A stretch of 32,859 nt of DNA from Acidobacteriota bacterium. GTDB taxonomy: Bacteria > Acidobacteriota > Terriglobia > Versatilivoradales > Versatilivoraceae. Positions 1-8,197 of this stretch are shown piece by piece; position 1 is the first letter of the stretch; every line of letters starts with the position of its first letter. The notes beneath the pieces were generated by a model. The model was not told the DNA's origin, ran no database searches, and saw only the letters and a list, made by a program, of their open reading frames with translations. The translations under genes and the position numbers were made by a program. The DNA is taken from NCBI GenBank assembly GCA_022616615.1, contig JAKEER010000100.1, positions 1 to 32,859 on the forward strand, written 5' to 3'.

Positions 1-1785
1 CAATATGCTGTATCGACTTTTCTGCTGTACCTGCGCGTCTCAGGCCAGTTTCACCTGGTTGTGGGTATGCTGCAGTTGTTCGGATTTCACCTGCCCGAAA
101 CTCATCATCGGTATTTCCTGGCAGCAAGCTTTACCGACTTCTGGCGTCGGATAAACATTTACTGGAAGGATTTCATGCTGAAGGTGTTTTACTATCCAGT
201 GTATTTCAAGCTTCGAAAGCTGGGCACGACTCAGGCTATGATAATCTCCACGATTTTGGTTTTCGTCACAACCTGGTTCTTGCATGCCTATCAATGGTTT
301 TGGCTGCGCGGCTCCTTCCTCCTGACTACACCGGATGTCCTCTTTTGGACGATTCTGGGTATTCTTGTCGTCATCAATGCACTGTGGGAAGAAAGACGAG
401 GAAGGAAAAGAAGCCTGACCAAATCGGCCTGGGATTCCCGACAGGTTGCTTCGGTCTCTCTGTCTACAGTGCTGACCTTCACCACAATCTGCATCCTTTG
501 GTCGCTGTGGACTTCCGAGTCTCTCACTGCTTGGGTTTCTCTGTGGTCTTTCGCTGACGAAAAGCCAGTGACGGACTCGGGGTTGATGCCATGGGTACTT
601 GTTGGGGCTGTGGTTCTCAACCGGACCGCTCCATCACTTGGAAAGGCCGGGGCCCACGAGAAGGAGGCCAGGTTCTTTCAGCGATTCCCCGCCGAGACGT
701 TGGCTTCGCTCGTCCTGCTTTCCCTGTTGGGTATCCAGGAAATTTACACCAAGCTTGGTCCCCAGGCTGCCACGCTCGTCAACTCTCTGCGATCGGGGAA
801 ACTCAGCAGGCTGGATAACGCCAAGCTGGAACGTGGCTACTACGAACAGTTGATGCAAGTCGATCGGTTCAACAGCCAGCTCTGGGAAGTCTACACGAAG
901 AAACCTATCAATTGGCTTGACGTGCAGGGTACGGGCCTTGAGAAATTCACGGGCGATTTCATGCAGAAAGAACTTCTGCCTTCCTTTGTCGCTGTCACAA
1001 GTTATGGACCGGTCCGCACAAACCGATGGGGCATGCGTGACAAGGATTACGAGAAGGAACCTCGACCCGGCTCCTTTCGCATGGCGCTGCTGGGTGCTTC
1101 TTCCGTCATGGGGTGGGGAGTGCGGGATTCCGAGACATTCGAAACGCTTCTCGAGGAGCGCCTAAACGGGGAAGACATGGCGGTTGGATACTCGAGGTAT
1201 GAGATTCTGAACTTTGCCGTGCCGGGTTATCAGCCCCTGCAACAGTTGCCTGCGCTGGAGAAAGCGTTTACCTTTCGCCCCAACGCTGTGCTTTATGTGG
1301 CAGCCTCCCGAGAGGCGCACCGGTGCAGCCTCTACCTCGCCGAAGTCGTGCGCAAGGCTATCCCGATCCCTTATGACTACATGAGGGAAACCGCACAAAA
1401 GGCAGAGATCGATGCCAAGACTCCAGAGTCCATCGCTCTCAGGCGGCTCCTGCCGTTCCGAGACGAAATGCTCTCGTGGCTATACAGGAGGATCGTTCAG
1501 GCCTGCCGTGAGCAGGGTGTTGTTCCCGTATGGATCTTCTTGCCCATGATTCTAGAGGATCCCTGGCAGGACGACACCGCGAGTCTGCTGCAGGCGGCCC
1601 ATGACGCAGGTTTCGTTGTCATTAACCTCGTGGACGTTTTTCGAAACCAGGATCTTAAGGCCCTGCGCCTTGCGGAATGGGACACGCATCCAAACGTCCG
1701 AGCCCATCAGTTGATTGCTTCCAGCCTTTACTCGGCCATTGGTGAGAAGAGAGATAATATCTTCCTCGCTCGGCTCGCACGATAA
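1..1785 (+). CDS. MBOAT O-acyltransferase fused to a C-terminal SGNH-like domain (5'-truncated by window edge)
   Basis: The reading frame is open from base 1, so the gene starts upstream; 594 residues are visible. The first ~100 residues match the C-terminal half of the MBOAT family (DltB/AlgI type): a LPETHHRYFLA...DFWRRINIYWKDFM stretch, then membrane segments and the family histidine in WFLHAYQWFW (His codon 283-285). After two more hydrophobic segments and a linker, an SGNH-hydrolase-like domain follows, with LGASSVMGWGV (candidate nucleophile Ser 1099-1101; the usual Asp of GDS is Ala) and a late DTHPN block (Asp 1681-1683, His 1687-1689). MBOAT proteins move acyl groups across or at the membrane onto cell-surface polymers, and SGNH partners (DltD, PatB, AlgX types) complete the transfer. 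Having both in one chain, directly upstream of a carrier protein and an adenylating ligase, suggests an all-in-one DltB+DltD-like transferase. The acyl donor is inferred, not shown. Confidence 0.9.
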   Translation, partial: QYAVSTFLLYLRVSGQFHLVVGMLQLFGFHLPETHHRYFLAASFTDFWRRINIYWKDFMLKVFYYPVYFKLRKLGTTQAMIISTILVFVTTWFLHAYQWFWLRGSFLLTTPDVLFWTILGILVVINALWEERRGRKRSLTKSAWDSRQVASVSLSTVLTFTTICILWSLWTSESLTAWVSLWSFADEKPVTDSGLMPWVLVGAVVLNRTAPSLGKAGAHEKEARFFQRFPAETLASLVLLSLLGIQEIYTKLGPQAATLVNSLRSGKLSRLDNAKLERGYYEQLMQVDRFNSQLWEVYTKKPINWLDVQGTGLEKFTGDFMQKELLPSFVAVTSYGPVRTNRWGMRDKDYEKEPRPGSFRMALLGASSVMGWGVRDSETFETLLEERLNGEDMAVGYSRYEILNFAVPGYQPLQQLPALEKAFTFRPNAVLYVAASREAHRCSLYLAEVVRKAIPIPYDYMRETAQKAEIDAKTPESIALRRLLPFRDEMLSWLYRRIVQACREQGVVPVWIFLPMILEDPWQDDTASLLQAAHDAGFVVINLVDVFRNQDLKALRLAEWDTHPNVRAHQLIASSLYSAIGEKRDNIFLARLAR

Positions 1786-1823
1786 ACTTTCCAATTCACA
1801 ACCCTGAGGGAGGGTCATCACTT

Positions 1824-2072
1824 ATGAACCATGAAATCAATCAGAATGTGAAGGAGTTCATTCTTAGAGAGTTCCTGCCCGGCGAGAATCCGGATGAGCT
1901 CACCGACTCAACTCCATTGATCACGGGTGGTATTCTGGACTCGATCGCAACTTTGAAGCTCGTGTCTTTCATCGAAGAGAGCTACAGCCTTACACTGCAG
2001 GCGCACGAAGTGGACGTGGACAATCTCAACACGATTTCAGACATCACGAACCTGATCCAATCAAAGAAATAG
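1824..2072 (+). CDS. Stand-alone acyl/peptidyl carrier protein
   Basis: This is an 82-residue acidic four-helix carrier protein. The phosphopantetheine attachment site is Ser40 in GGILDSIATLKL, the normal position for the family. The short form, with TPLITGGILDS and an acidic loop before the last helix, resembles DltC and the discrete prolyl carrier proteins (PltL/RedO/PigG) rather than the fatty-acid AcpP, which has a DSLD motif. An AGGGAGG-like Shine-Dalgarno (GAGGGAGGG, about 1806-1814) precedes the ATG. It lies 38 bp after the MBOAT gene and 13 bp before the ligase, so the three are probably one operon. Its likely job is to hold the aminoacyl group loaded by the ligase downstream and present it to the transferase upstream. 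The carrier assignment is firm; the cargo is inferred. Confidence 0.92.
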   Translation: MNHEINQNVKEFILREFLPGENPDELTDSTPLITGGILDSIATLKLVSFIEESYSLTLQAHEVDVDNLNTISDITNLIQSKK

Positions 2073-2085
2073 AGGTACCCTTGTC

Positions 2086-3657
2086 ATGTTGAGCCACCAA
2101 GCACTGCAGCAGTTGCTTGTCAACTCCACTCGGAAGCATCCCGAAAACGCAGCTATGGAAGACCCAGGCAAGGGAACGGTAACGTATCAGGAGTTAGACA
2201 GACTCTCGAACCGTCTCCGAGACCGATTGCACTTGATGGATGTTCGCCCCGGAGATCGTGTTGGAATCTACCTGCGGAAATCGATTGATGCGGTCGCGTC
2301 GATCTTTGGAATTCTGAAGACTGGCGCCGCCTACGTTCCAGTCGATCCAGGTGCTCCCGCGTCGCGAAATGCCTACATCCTGAACAATTGCGCTGTGAAG
2401 GTCGCGATTGTTGAGTCACGCTTCGTCTCGGCCTTCACGAATGAAATCGAGAAATTGGGTCCGGTTCCGCGTCTTATCCCTCTCGAGGGGAGCGGAGGTG
2501 GATTGTTTTTGCACAAAGCTCTGGATCGCCAGGACGCTCCAGGAGCCCTCGCTCCGGTTGTGGAGACAAGAGTTGGGAGCCCTGACGACCTGGCTTACAT
2601 TCTTTACACCTCCGGATCTACTGGCAAGCCCAAGGGCGTCATGCTCTCTCATCGCAATGCCATTAGTTTTGTAGATTGGTGCTCGGAAGTCTTCGAACCC
2701 TCCCCCTCGGACCGGTTTTCCTCCCATGCGCCTTTTCACTTTGATCTGTCCATCCTCGACATCTTTGTCTCTCTCAAACACGGTGCGACGCTGGTGTTGA
2801 TCGGAGAAGATATCGGGAAGGAACCTAACCTTCTTGCACCACTCATTGCGGAAAAACGCATTTCCATCTGGTACTCCGCGCCGTCGATCCTGAGCCTCCT
2901 GGCCCAGTTTGGCAACCTGGATCGCTATGACTATTCCGCGTTGCGGATGGTCCTGTTTGCGGGTGAGGTCTTTCCCGTAAAACACCTTCGAACCCTCCAT
3001 TCCTTCTGGCCGATGCCCAAGTATTTCAATCTCTACGGGCCTACTGAAACCAATGTCTGCAACTTCTACGAGGTCCCGACTCCTATCCCGGCTGAACGGG
3101 GTGAGCCTTTTCCAATCGGTAGAGTCTGTTCGCATCTTCGTGTCAGGGCTGTCGATAGTGAAGCCGGCAAAGAGGTGCCGCCCGGCACGGAAGGGGAACT
3201 GTGCGTTTGCGGACCTGGCGTGATGCAGGGTTACTGGAGCCTGCCCGAGCAAAGTGCGCGGGCATTTCTTGAGGACGAGTCAGGTGAAAAATGGTATCGG
3301 ACCGGCGACATTGTGGTCGGATCTGAAGATGGCAACTACGTGTACGTTGGGAGGCGGGATCGCATGGTGAAGCGGAGGGGATATCGCGTCGAAATGGGGG
3401 AAATCGAAGCGACCCTCTATCGCCATCCTGAAGTCAAAGAAGCAGCCGTGATAGCGTTGGCCGATCCAGACGGAGTTCGGCTAAGGGCCTTCTTGAGCTG
3501 TCGGGGCCAACGACGCCCCTCGTTGATCGAAATGAAACGTTTCTGCGCTGAAAATCTCCCGCTTTACATGGTGCCAGATGCAGTCTCTTTCCAGGAGGCC
3601 CTACCCAGGACATCAACCGCCAAGGTGGACTACCAAAGGCTCAAGGAGATGGATTAA
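2086..3657 (+). CDS. Amino-acid adenylating ligase (stand-alone A domain, DltA / prolyl-AMP-ligase-like)
   Basis: This is a complete 523-residue ANL-superfamily enzyme. Visible core motifs are A3 LYTSGSTGKPKG (174-184), A4 APFHFDLSILDIF with Asp220 at the site that contacts the substrate alpha-amine in amino-acid-activating domains, A5 NLYGPTETN (315-323), A7 YRTGD (404-408), A8 RRDRMVKRRGYRVEMGEIE (423-441) and A10 Lys513 in RTSTAKVD. It should activate an amino acid as the aminoacyl-AMP and load it on the carrier protein encoded just upstream. The stretch from A3 to A5 (HRNAISFVDW, APFHFDLS, FAGEVFPVK) is of the type I associate with prolyl-AMP ligases such as PltF/RedM/PigI, as well as D-alanine ligases; the actual substrate is not readable here. 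A diverged, broken copy of its 3' end lies at 18533-18690. Confidence 0.92.
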   Translation: MLSHQALQQLLVNSTRKHPENAAMEDPGKGTVTYQELDRLSNRLRDRLHLMDVRPGDRVGIYLRKSIDAVASIFGILKTGAAYVPVDPGAPASRNAYILNNCAVKVAIVESRFVSAFTNEIEKLGPVPRLIPLEGSGGGLFLHKALDRQDAPGALAPVVETRVGSPDDLAYILYTSGSTGKPKGVMLSHRNAISFVDWCSEVFEPSPSDRFSSHAPFHFDLSILDIFVSLKHGATLVLIGEDIGKEPNLLAPLIAEKRISIWYSAPSILSLLAQFGNLDRYDYSALRMVLFAGEVFPVKHLRTLHSFWPMPKYFNLYGPTETNVCNFYEVPTPIPAERGEPFPIGRVCSHLRVRAVDSEAGKEVPPGTEGELCVCGPGVMQGYWSLPEQSARAFLEDESGEKWYRTGDIVVGSEDGNYVYVGRRDRMVKRRGYRVEMGEIEATLYRHPEVKEAAVIALADPDGVRLRAFLSCRGQRRPSLIEMKRFCAENLPLYMVPDAVSFQEALPRTSTAKVDYQRLKEMD

Positions 3658-3696
3658 TCGACTTCGTGCTGCTAACAGAAGGAACCGGCCATTGAG

Positions 3697-4194
3697 ATGA
3701 ACGAAATGAAATTTCAACGCATCGCCCCTGATGTGAAACTTGGAACCGGCGTCAGGATTTATGATTTCGTGAATCTCTACGGGTGCACCATCGGAGATAA
3801 CACCCTGATTGGCACCTTCGTGGAGGTCCAGAAGAATGTGACCGTGGGAAAACTCTGCAAGATCTCCTCTCACTCGTTTGTCTGCGAAGGGGTCACCTTA
3901 GAGGACGAGGTCTTCATCGGTCACGGGGTCATGTTCATCAACGACATTTATCCGAGGGCTACCACCAACGATGGGAAACTGCAATCTCAGAAGGACTGGC
4001 GCGTCATAGAGACGCGAGTCAAGCGCCGGGCGTCTGTCGGCAGTAACGCCACGATTCTAGGTGGCGTGACGATCGGCGAAAACGCGTTGGTAGGTGCCGG
4101 CTCTGTAGTGACGCGCGACGTGACCGATTACGCCATCGTGGCCGGTGTCCCGGCCCGAGTAGTCGGAGACGTGCGGGACAAGAACGCGTCCTGA
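3697..4194 (+). CDS. Hexapeptide-repeat N-acetyltransferase, WbpD-like
   Basis: This 165-residue protein is built almost entirely of left-handed beta-helix hexapeptide repeats (about residues 10-80 and 112-160, e.g. TIGDNTLIG, VTIGENALVGAGSVVTRDV). A loop between them carries GHGVMFINDIYPR, as in the UDP-2-acetamido-3-amino-2,3-dideoxy-glucuronate N-acetyltransferases (WbpD/WlbB). It ends in the usual VAGVPARVVG. The predicted reaction is acetyl-CoA-dependent acetylation of a 3-amino group on a UDP-sugar acid in the cytoplasm. The next two genes are the matching oxidoreductase and aminotransferase types, which supports the assignment. An AAGGAA stands 12 bp before the chosen ATG; an in-frame ATG at 3706 is an alternative start. 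It is a little shorter than typical WbpD. The exact sugar is inferred. Confidence 0.85.
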   Translation: MNEMKFQRIAPDVKLGTGVRIYDFVNLYGCTIGDNTLIGTFVEVQKNVTVGKLCKISSHSFVCEGVTLEDEVFIGHGVMFINDIYPRATTNDGKLQSQKDWRVIETRVKRRASVGSNATILGGVTIGENALVGAGSVVTRDVTDYAIVAGVPARVVGDVRDKNAS

Positions 4195-4218
4195 AGGCAA
4201 TATCATGTCAAGCCTTCA
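4192..4218 (+). terminator. Weak stem-loop at end of the acetyltransferase gene
   Basis: A perfect 7-bp inverted repeat, TGAAGGC/GCCTTCA, with a 13-base loop, includes the stop codon of the preceding gene. No clear T-run follows immediately, so termination is uncertain. The 225-bp gap up to the next gene otherwise shows only an AT-rich stretch with a short direct repeat of GTCATTC (about 4280-4300). Confidence 0.25.
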
Positions 4219-4419
4219 ACCTCTCTCCCCAAGGCCAGCTAGACTAGGGAGTCATTATTGGGTTTTAGTAATTTTGTTCGTCATTCGGATTTAGTCATTC
4301 ATCAATTCTTGCTGAACACATGCAAGTGGGTCTGACGTTCCATCTCATGAGGCTCGGTCAATCGTTTCTTGCAGATTTCGCGAATTCTCAAACTCAAAAA
4401 GAAGAAAACTGGGGGGCCT

Positions 4420-5448
4420 ATGATTAACGTCGGCGTAATCGGGTACGGCTATTGGGGACCCAACCTGGTTCGCAATTTTTCAGAGGTGCCTGGCTCACGC
4501 GTGGCAGCCGTCTGTGATCAGCAGCCCGAACGGCTCGTTCAACTGCAGGCTCGCTATCCCATTATCAAGACAACTACGGATCCTTATGATCTTTATAAGG
4601 ACGCGTCCATTGATGCCATCCTGATTGCCACACCTGTGTCGAGCCACTTCGATCTGGCGATGAAAGCGGTGCATGCCGGCAAACACGTCCTGGTTGAAAA
4701 GCCCATGACCGCGACGGTCGAACAGGGCGAGCGGCTGCTCGAAGAAGCCGCCCGCTGCCAGCGCGTCCTGATGGTGGACCACACGTTCGTCTACACCGGC
4801 GCCGTGCGGAAGATGAAGGAGTTGGTCGAGACCGGACAATTGGGTCAGCTCTACTATTACGATTCGGTCCGCGTCAATTTGGGGCTGTTTCAGCATGATG
4901 TGAATGTACTCTGGGACCTTGCGGTTCATGACCTTTCCATCATGGACTACGTTCTCAATGCCAGACCAACCGCAGTGGCCGCCACCGGTATGGCCCATGT
5001 CTCGGGTCAGCCCAAAGACCTGGCCTACCTAACCTGCTTTTTCGACTCCAACCTGATGGCTCATTTTCACGTCAATTGGCTGGCGCCGGTCAAGGTCCGT
5101 CGCACGTTGATTGGCGGCGACCGGCGCATGATCGTCTACGACGATCTTGAAGTCAGCGAAAAAATCAAGGTGTACGACAAAGGAATCACGCTCAACAACG
5201 GCCAGGACCAGCGCTATCAGTTGATGGTCGGCTATCGCAGCGGAGACATGTGGGCGCCGCAACTGGAGTCTACTGAAGCGCTGAGGCGGGAGTCCCAGCA
5301 CTTTGTCGAATGCATCGAGAAAGGGCAGCAGCCGCTCACGGACGGAGAGGTCGGTCTGCGTGTGGTGCGTATTCTGGAGGCCGCCACTCACTCCCTTGCC
5401 CAGCGTGGCCGCCCGCTGGAAATGCATTGGGAGGGAGCAGTGGCATGA
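4420..5448 (+). CDS. Gfo/Idh/MocA-family sugar dehydrogenase, WbpB/WlbA-like
   Basis: This 342-residue NAD(P)-dependent oxidoreductase has an N-terminal Rossmann motif, GVIGYGYWG (5-13), and the family's catalytic EKP (93-95, [10 protein letters not shown]). The [13 protein letters not shown] start is characteristic of the WlbA/WbpB branch, which oxidises the C3 hydroxyl of UDP-N-acetylglucosaminuronate so that an aminotransferase can aminate it. I place the start at the ATG at 4420, after GGGGGG, because the family motif begins two residues later; an upstream in-frame TTG at 4369 would add 17 lysine-rich residues with no family match. It overlaps the next gene by 4 bp (ATGA, 5445-5448), indicating translational coupling to the aminotransferase. 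The family call is firm; the exact substrate is inferred from neighbours. Confidence 0.88.
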   Translation: MINVGVIGYGYWGPNLVRNFSEVPGSRVAAVCDQQPERLVQLQARYPIIKTTTDPYDLYKDASIDAILIATPVSSHFDLAMKAVHAGKHVLVEKPMTATVEQGERLLEEAARCQRVLMVDHTFVYTGAVRKMKELVETGQLGQLYYYDSVRVNLGLFQHDVNVLWDLAVHDLSIMDYVLNARPTAVAATGMAHVSGQPKDLAYLTCFFDSNLMAHFHVNWLAPVKVRRTLIGGDRRMIVYDDLEVSEKIKVYDKGITLNNGQDQRYQLMVGYRSGDMWAPQLESTEALRRESQHFVECIEKGQQPLTDGEVGLRVVRILEAATHSLAQRGRPLEMHWEGAVA

Positions 5449-6557
5449 TCCCTTTTCTCGATCTGAAAGCCCAATACCAGAGCATCAGGCCGGAAATTGA
5501 CGCGGCCATCTCGAGAGTTCTGGAGACAAGTCAGTTTGTGCTGGGGGAAGAAGTGGCGGCTTTTGAGAAAGAGTTTGCGTCCTACTGCCAGTGCCTTCAT
5601 GCGGTTGGGGTAAACTCGGGTACCAGCGCACTGCACCTGGCCTTACTGTCGGCCGGTGTCGGACCTGGTGACGAGGTGATTACGGTCCCTTTCACGTTCG
5701 TGGCAACGATCGCAGCCATCGTGTATACGGGCGCGCGCCCCATCTTCGTCGACATCGATCCGGTCTCCTTTACGATGGATGCGGCGCAGATCGAAGAAAA
5801 AATCACGCGGCGGACTAAGGTGATTTTGCCCGTCCATCTTTACGGCCAGCCTGCCGACATGGATCCGATCATGGAAATGGCCGGGCGCCATGGCCTGGTA
5901 GTGATAGAAGACGCGGCGCAGGCCCACGGGGCAGAGTACAAGGGCCGTCGAGCAGGGAGCATCGGGGATTTGGGCTGTTTCAGCTTTTACCCGGGTAAGA
6001 ACCTTGGCGCCTACGGAGAGGGTGGGGCTGTAACGACCAACAACCTTGAGTATGCGCGTCGGATTCGCATCCTGCGCGACTGGGGAGCTGAGCACAAGTA
6101 TCAACATGAGCTAAAAGGGTATAACTACAGACTCGAGGGCATTCAGGGCGCTATTCTGCGGGTAAAGCTCCGTTATTTGGAATCCTGGACGGAAGCCCGG
6201 CGTCGTCATGCTGTCCGCTATAACGAGCTGCTGGCTGAGTCTGGTTTGAGGACTCCCTTTGTCATCCCGTATGCGCGGCATGTCTTTCATATTTATGCCG
6301 TGCGAGTGCCAAAACGCAATTCTTTGCAGAAGGCACTCTTAGCCCGTGGCATTCAGACTGGCATCCATTACCCAATACCGGTCCACAACCAACAAGCATA
6401 CTCTGATTTAGGTTACAAGCCAGGGGACTTCATCTGCGCTGAAAGCGCGGCGGACGAAGTACTTTCCCTGCCAATGTATCCGGAAATAGGTGAGTCTCAG
6501 TTGGAAGAGGTCTCGGAGTCGTTGAAGGAGTGTGGCTGTGTCGGATTCAACCATTGA
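5445..6557 (+). CDS. DegT/DnrJ/EryC1/StrS aminotransferase, WbpE-like
   Basis: This is a 370-residue PLP-dependent sugar aminotransferase. It starts [12 protein letters not shown], the typical opening of WbpE/WlbC enzymes. [11 protein letters not shown] (57-67), [13 protein letters not shown] with Asp156 for the pyridine nitrogen, and [16 protein letters not shown] with the Schiff-base Lys185 are all present. It would aminate the 3-keto sugar made by the dehydrogenase with which it overlaps by 4 bp (ATGA), using glutamate as donor. A longer upstream frame is open but has no family similarity, so the overlapping ATG is the start. Its 3' end overlaps the following acyltransferase start by 20 bp. 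Together with the WbpD-like and WbpB-like genes it completes three steps of the UDP-2,3-diacetamido-uronate pathway. Confidence 0.9.
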   Translation: MIPFLDLKAQYQSIRPEIDAAISRVLETSQFVLGEEVAAFEKEFASYCQCLHAVGVNSGTSALHLALLSAGVGPGDEVITVPFTFVATIAAIVYTGARPIFVDIDPVSFTMDAAQIEEKITRRTKVILPVHLYGQPADMDPIMEMAGRHGLVVIEDAAQAHGAEYKGRRAGSIGDLGCFSFYPGKNLGAYGEGGAVTTNNLEYARRIRILRDWGAEHKYQHELKGYNYRLEGIQGAILRVKLRYLESWTEARRRHAVRYNELLAESGLRTPFVIPYARHVFHIYAVRVPKRNSLQKALLARGIQTGIHYPIPVHNQQAYSDLGYKPGDFICAESAADEVLSLPMYPEIGESQLEEVSESLKECGCVGFNH

Positions 6558-7248
6558 GAACGACATGCGCCGTGTAAGAGCGGTCCATGGACTGCGAAGT
6601 GTTAAGCCAGATCCTGACTTCGAAATAGGCCTTTCAACCCATCTTCGTGTTCAGTATACGCAGGAAAGGCTCCTAGAACTATATGATCGCTTTTGCCATG
6701 GGGCTGCCGATTTTGATTCACTGATGCGGAGAGTTATCTGGAGAGCATGTGCAAGGAAGTTCGGCGACTCTGTAACAATAGGCAGCGGAGTCGGATTCAA
6801 GCATGTGGAAACATTTGAAATTGGTAATGGGGCTTTCATAGGGGCGCATTCGTATATTCAGGGGAGGTTCGATGGAACTTGTTCGATAGGGGATCATGTT
6901 TGGATCGGACCTCAGAGCTACTTTGATGCTCGGCAACTCGTTCTCGAAGACTACGTGGGGTGGGGACCGGGAGCGAAGGTCTTGGGATCATCTCATACTG
7001 GGTGCCCCAGCGATCTCCCTATTATACAGACGGATCTTGAAATTAAGCCAGTGAGGATAGAGGCTTGGAGTGACATTGGCACTAATGCTGTTATTCTGCC
7101 TGGGGTAACAGTGGGTAAGGGAAGCGTCGTCGGTGCGGGTGCCGTCGTCACTCACGATGTGTTGCCGTTTTCAGTCGTGGCGGGGGTTCCTGCCAGATTT
7201 TTGCACTGGAGGGAGGGTTACGAGTCACAAAATTCTGATGAAAAGTAA
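6538..7248 (+). CDS. Hexapeptide-repeat acyltransferase (second, about 236 aa)
   Basis: After a helical N-terminal part of about 75 residues, this protein has left-handed beta-helix repeats ([37 protein letters not shown]). The C-terminal coil, [29 protein letters not shown]...VVAGVPARF, is typical of sugar or serine O/N-acetyltransferases, with SSHTG as the catalytic-loop histidine region. I choose GTG 6538 over GTG 6532 because AAGGAG (6525-6530) is 7 bases upstream of 6538 but only 1 base from 6532. It overlaps the aminotransferase in front by 20 bp and the epimerase behind by 11 bp, so it belongs to the same operon. It likely acylates an amino or hydroxyl group of a nucleotide sugar or lipid-linked sugar; the acceptor is unknown. 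Confidence 0.82.
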   Translation: MSDSTIENDMRRVRAVHGLRSVKPDPDFEIGLSTHLRVQYTQERLLELYDRFCHGAADFDSLMRRVIWRACARKFGDSVTIGSGVGFKHVETFEIGNGAFIGAHSYIQGRFDGTCSIGDHVWIGPQSYFDARQLVLEDYVGWGPGAKVLGSSHTGCPSDLPIIQTDLEIKPVRIEAWSDIGTNAVILPGVTVGKGSVVGAGAVVTHDVLPFSVVAGVPARFLHWREGYESQNSDEK

Positions 7249-8197
7249 ACGTGCACTGATCACAGGAGGCGGCGGACTAATTGGCTCGCATATTGCCGAT
7301 CAACTAGTGGCCGGTGGAGCAAAAGAGATCCTGATTCTTGACAATTTTGTGCGGGGGCGGCGAGAGAATCTCAGCTGGGCCGTTGCGCATGGACCGGTCC
7401 GAATCATCGAAGGAGATATTCGTGATCCCACGATCCTGCAGGACGTCATGTGGGGAGTGGATGTCCTCTTTCATCAGGCGGCTATTCGTATTACCCAGTG
7501 CGCTGAAGAGCCACGTCTGGCCTTGGAGGTGCTGGTGGATGGGACCTTCAATGTGCTGGAGGCTGCTGTGAAAGCAGGTGTGAAGAAGGTGGTGGCCGCC
7601 TCCTCGGCTTCGGTTTACGGTCTAGCCGAAGAGTTTCCTACGAGCGAAAGCCATCATCCTTACAACAACCGCACCCTTTACGGTGCCGCCAAGGCCTTCA
7701 ACGAAGGCCTCCTGCGCAGTTTTCACGAGATGTATGGCCTGAACTACGTCGCTCTCCGCTACTTCAACGTCTATGGTCCACGGATGGACGTTCACGGCGC
7801 CTACACCGAAGTGCTCATCCGTTGGATGGAGCGGATCGTCGCTGGCAAGCCTCCCCTCATTTTCGGCGATGGCTCTCAGACGATGGACTTCGTTTTCGTA
7901 GGAGATATTGCCCGCGCCAATGTCCTGGCAGCATGTTCATCTACCACAGATGAGGTCTTCAATATTGCTAGCGGCACGGAGACCAGCTTGAACGAGCTGG
8001 CTGCCGCTCTGGTCCGAGTCATGGGCGCGGACATGAAGCCTGAGTATGGGTCCGAGCGAAAGGTCAACCCCGTCCCCCGCCGGCTTGCGGACACGGGCGC
8101 GGCTGAGACAAAGCTCGGATTCAAGGCGCAGGTTTCTTTGGAGGAGGGGCTCGGGAGTCTGGTGGACTGGTGGCGAAAGGAAAGGAGCGGCGCGTGA
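7238..8197 (+). CDS. Extended SDR NAD-dependent sugar epimerase/dehydratase
   Basis: This 319-residue protein has the nucleotide-binding ITGGGGLIGSHIA (8-20), an active-site SSASVYG (122-128) and the YxxxK pair Tyr148/Lys152 in LYGAAKAFNE. It also has the C-terminal substrate-domain pattern RYFNVYGPRMD. These define the extended short-chain dehydrogenase group that contains UDP-glucose/GlcNAc 4-epimerases and dTDP/GDP-sugar dehydratases. The ATG at 7238 overlaps the previous gene by 11 bp and opens directly into the Rossmann motif; a longer open frame upstream carries no family sequence. It overlaps the next gene by 4 bp (GTGA). Being flanked by an acetyltransferase and an aminotransferase, it likely supplies the epimerised or keto sugar for a second amino sugar. 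Which reaction it performs cannot be read from the sequence. Confidence 0.87.
   Translation: MKSKRALITGGGGLIGSHIADQLVAGGAKEILILDNFVRGRRENLSWAVAHGPVRIIEGDIRDPTILQDVMWGVDVLFHQAAIRITQCAEEPRLALEVLVDGTFNVLEAAVKAGVKKVVAASSASVYGLAEEFPTSESHHPYNNRTLYGAAKAFNEGLLRSFHEMYGLNYVALRYFNVYGPRMDVHGAYTEVLIRWMERIVAGKPPLIFGDGSQTMDFVFVGDIARANVLAACSSTTDEVFNIASGTETSLNELAAALVRVMGADMKPEYGSERKVNPVPRRLADTGAAETKLGFKAQVSLEEGLGSLVDWWRKERSGA

Noticed and set aside
2416-3252. 278-codon open frame on the minus strand
   Set aside because: It is antisense to the adenylating ligase, whose core motifs span the same bases.
4369-4419. N-terminal extension of the oxidoreductase from a TTG codon
   Set aside because: The Rossmann motif begins two residues after the ATG at 4420, which has a G-rich ribosome binding region.
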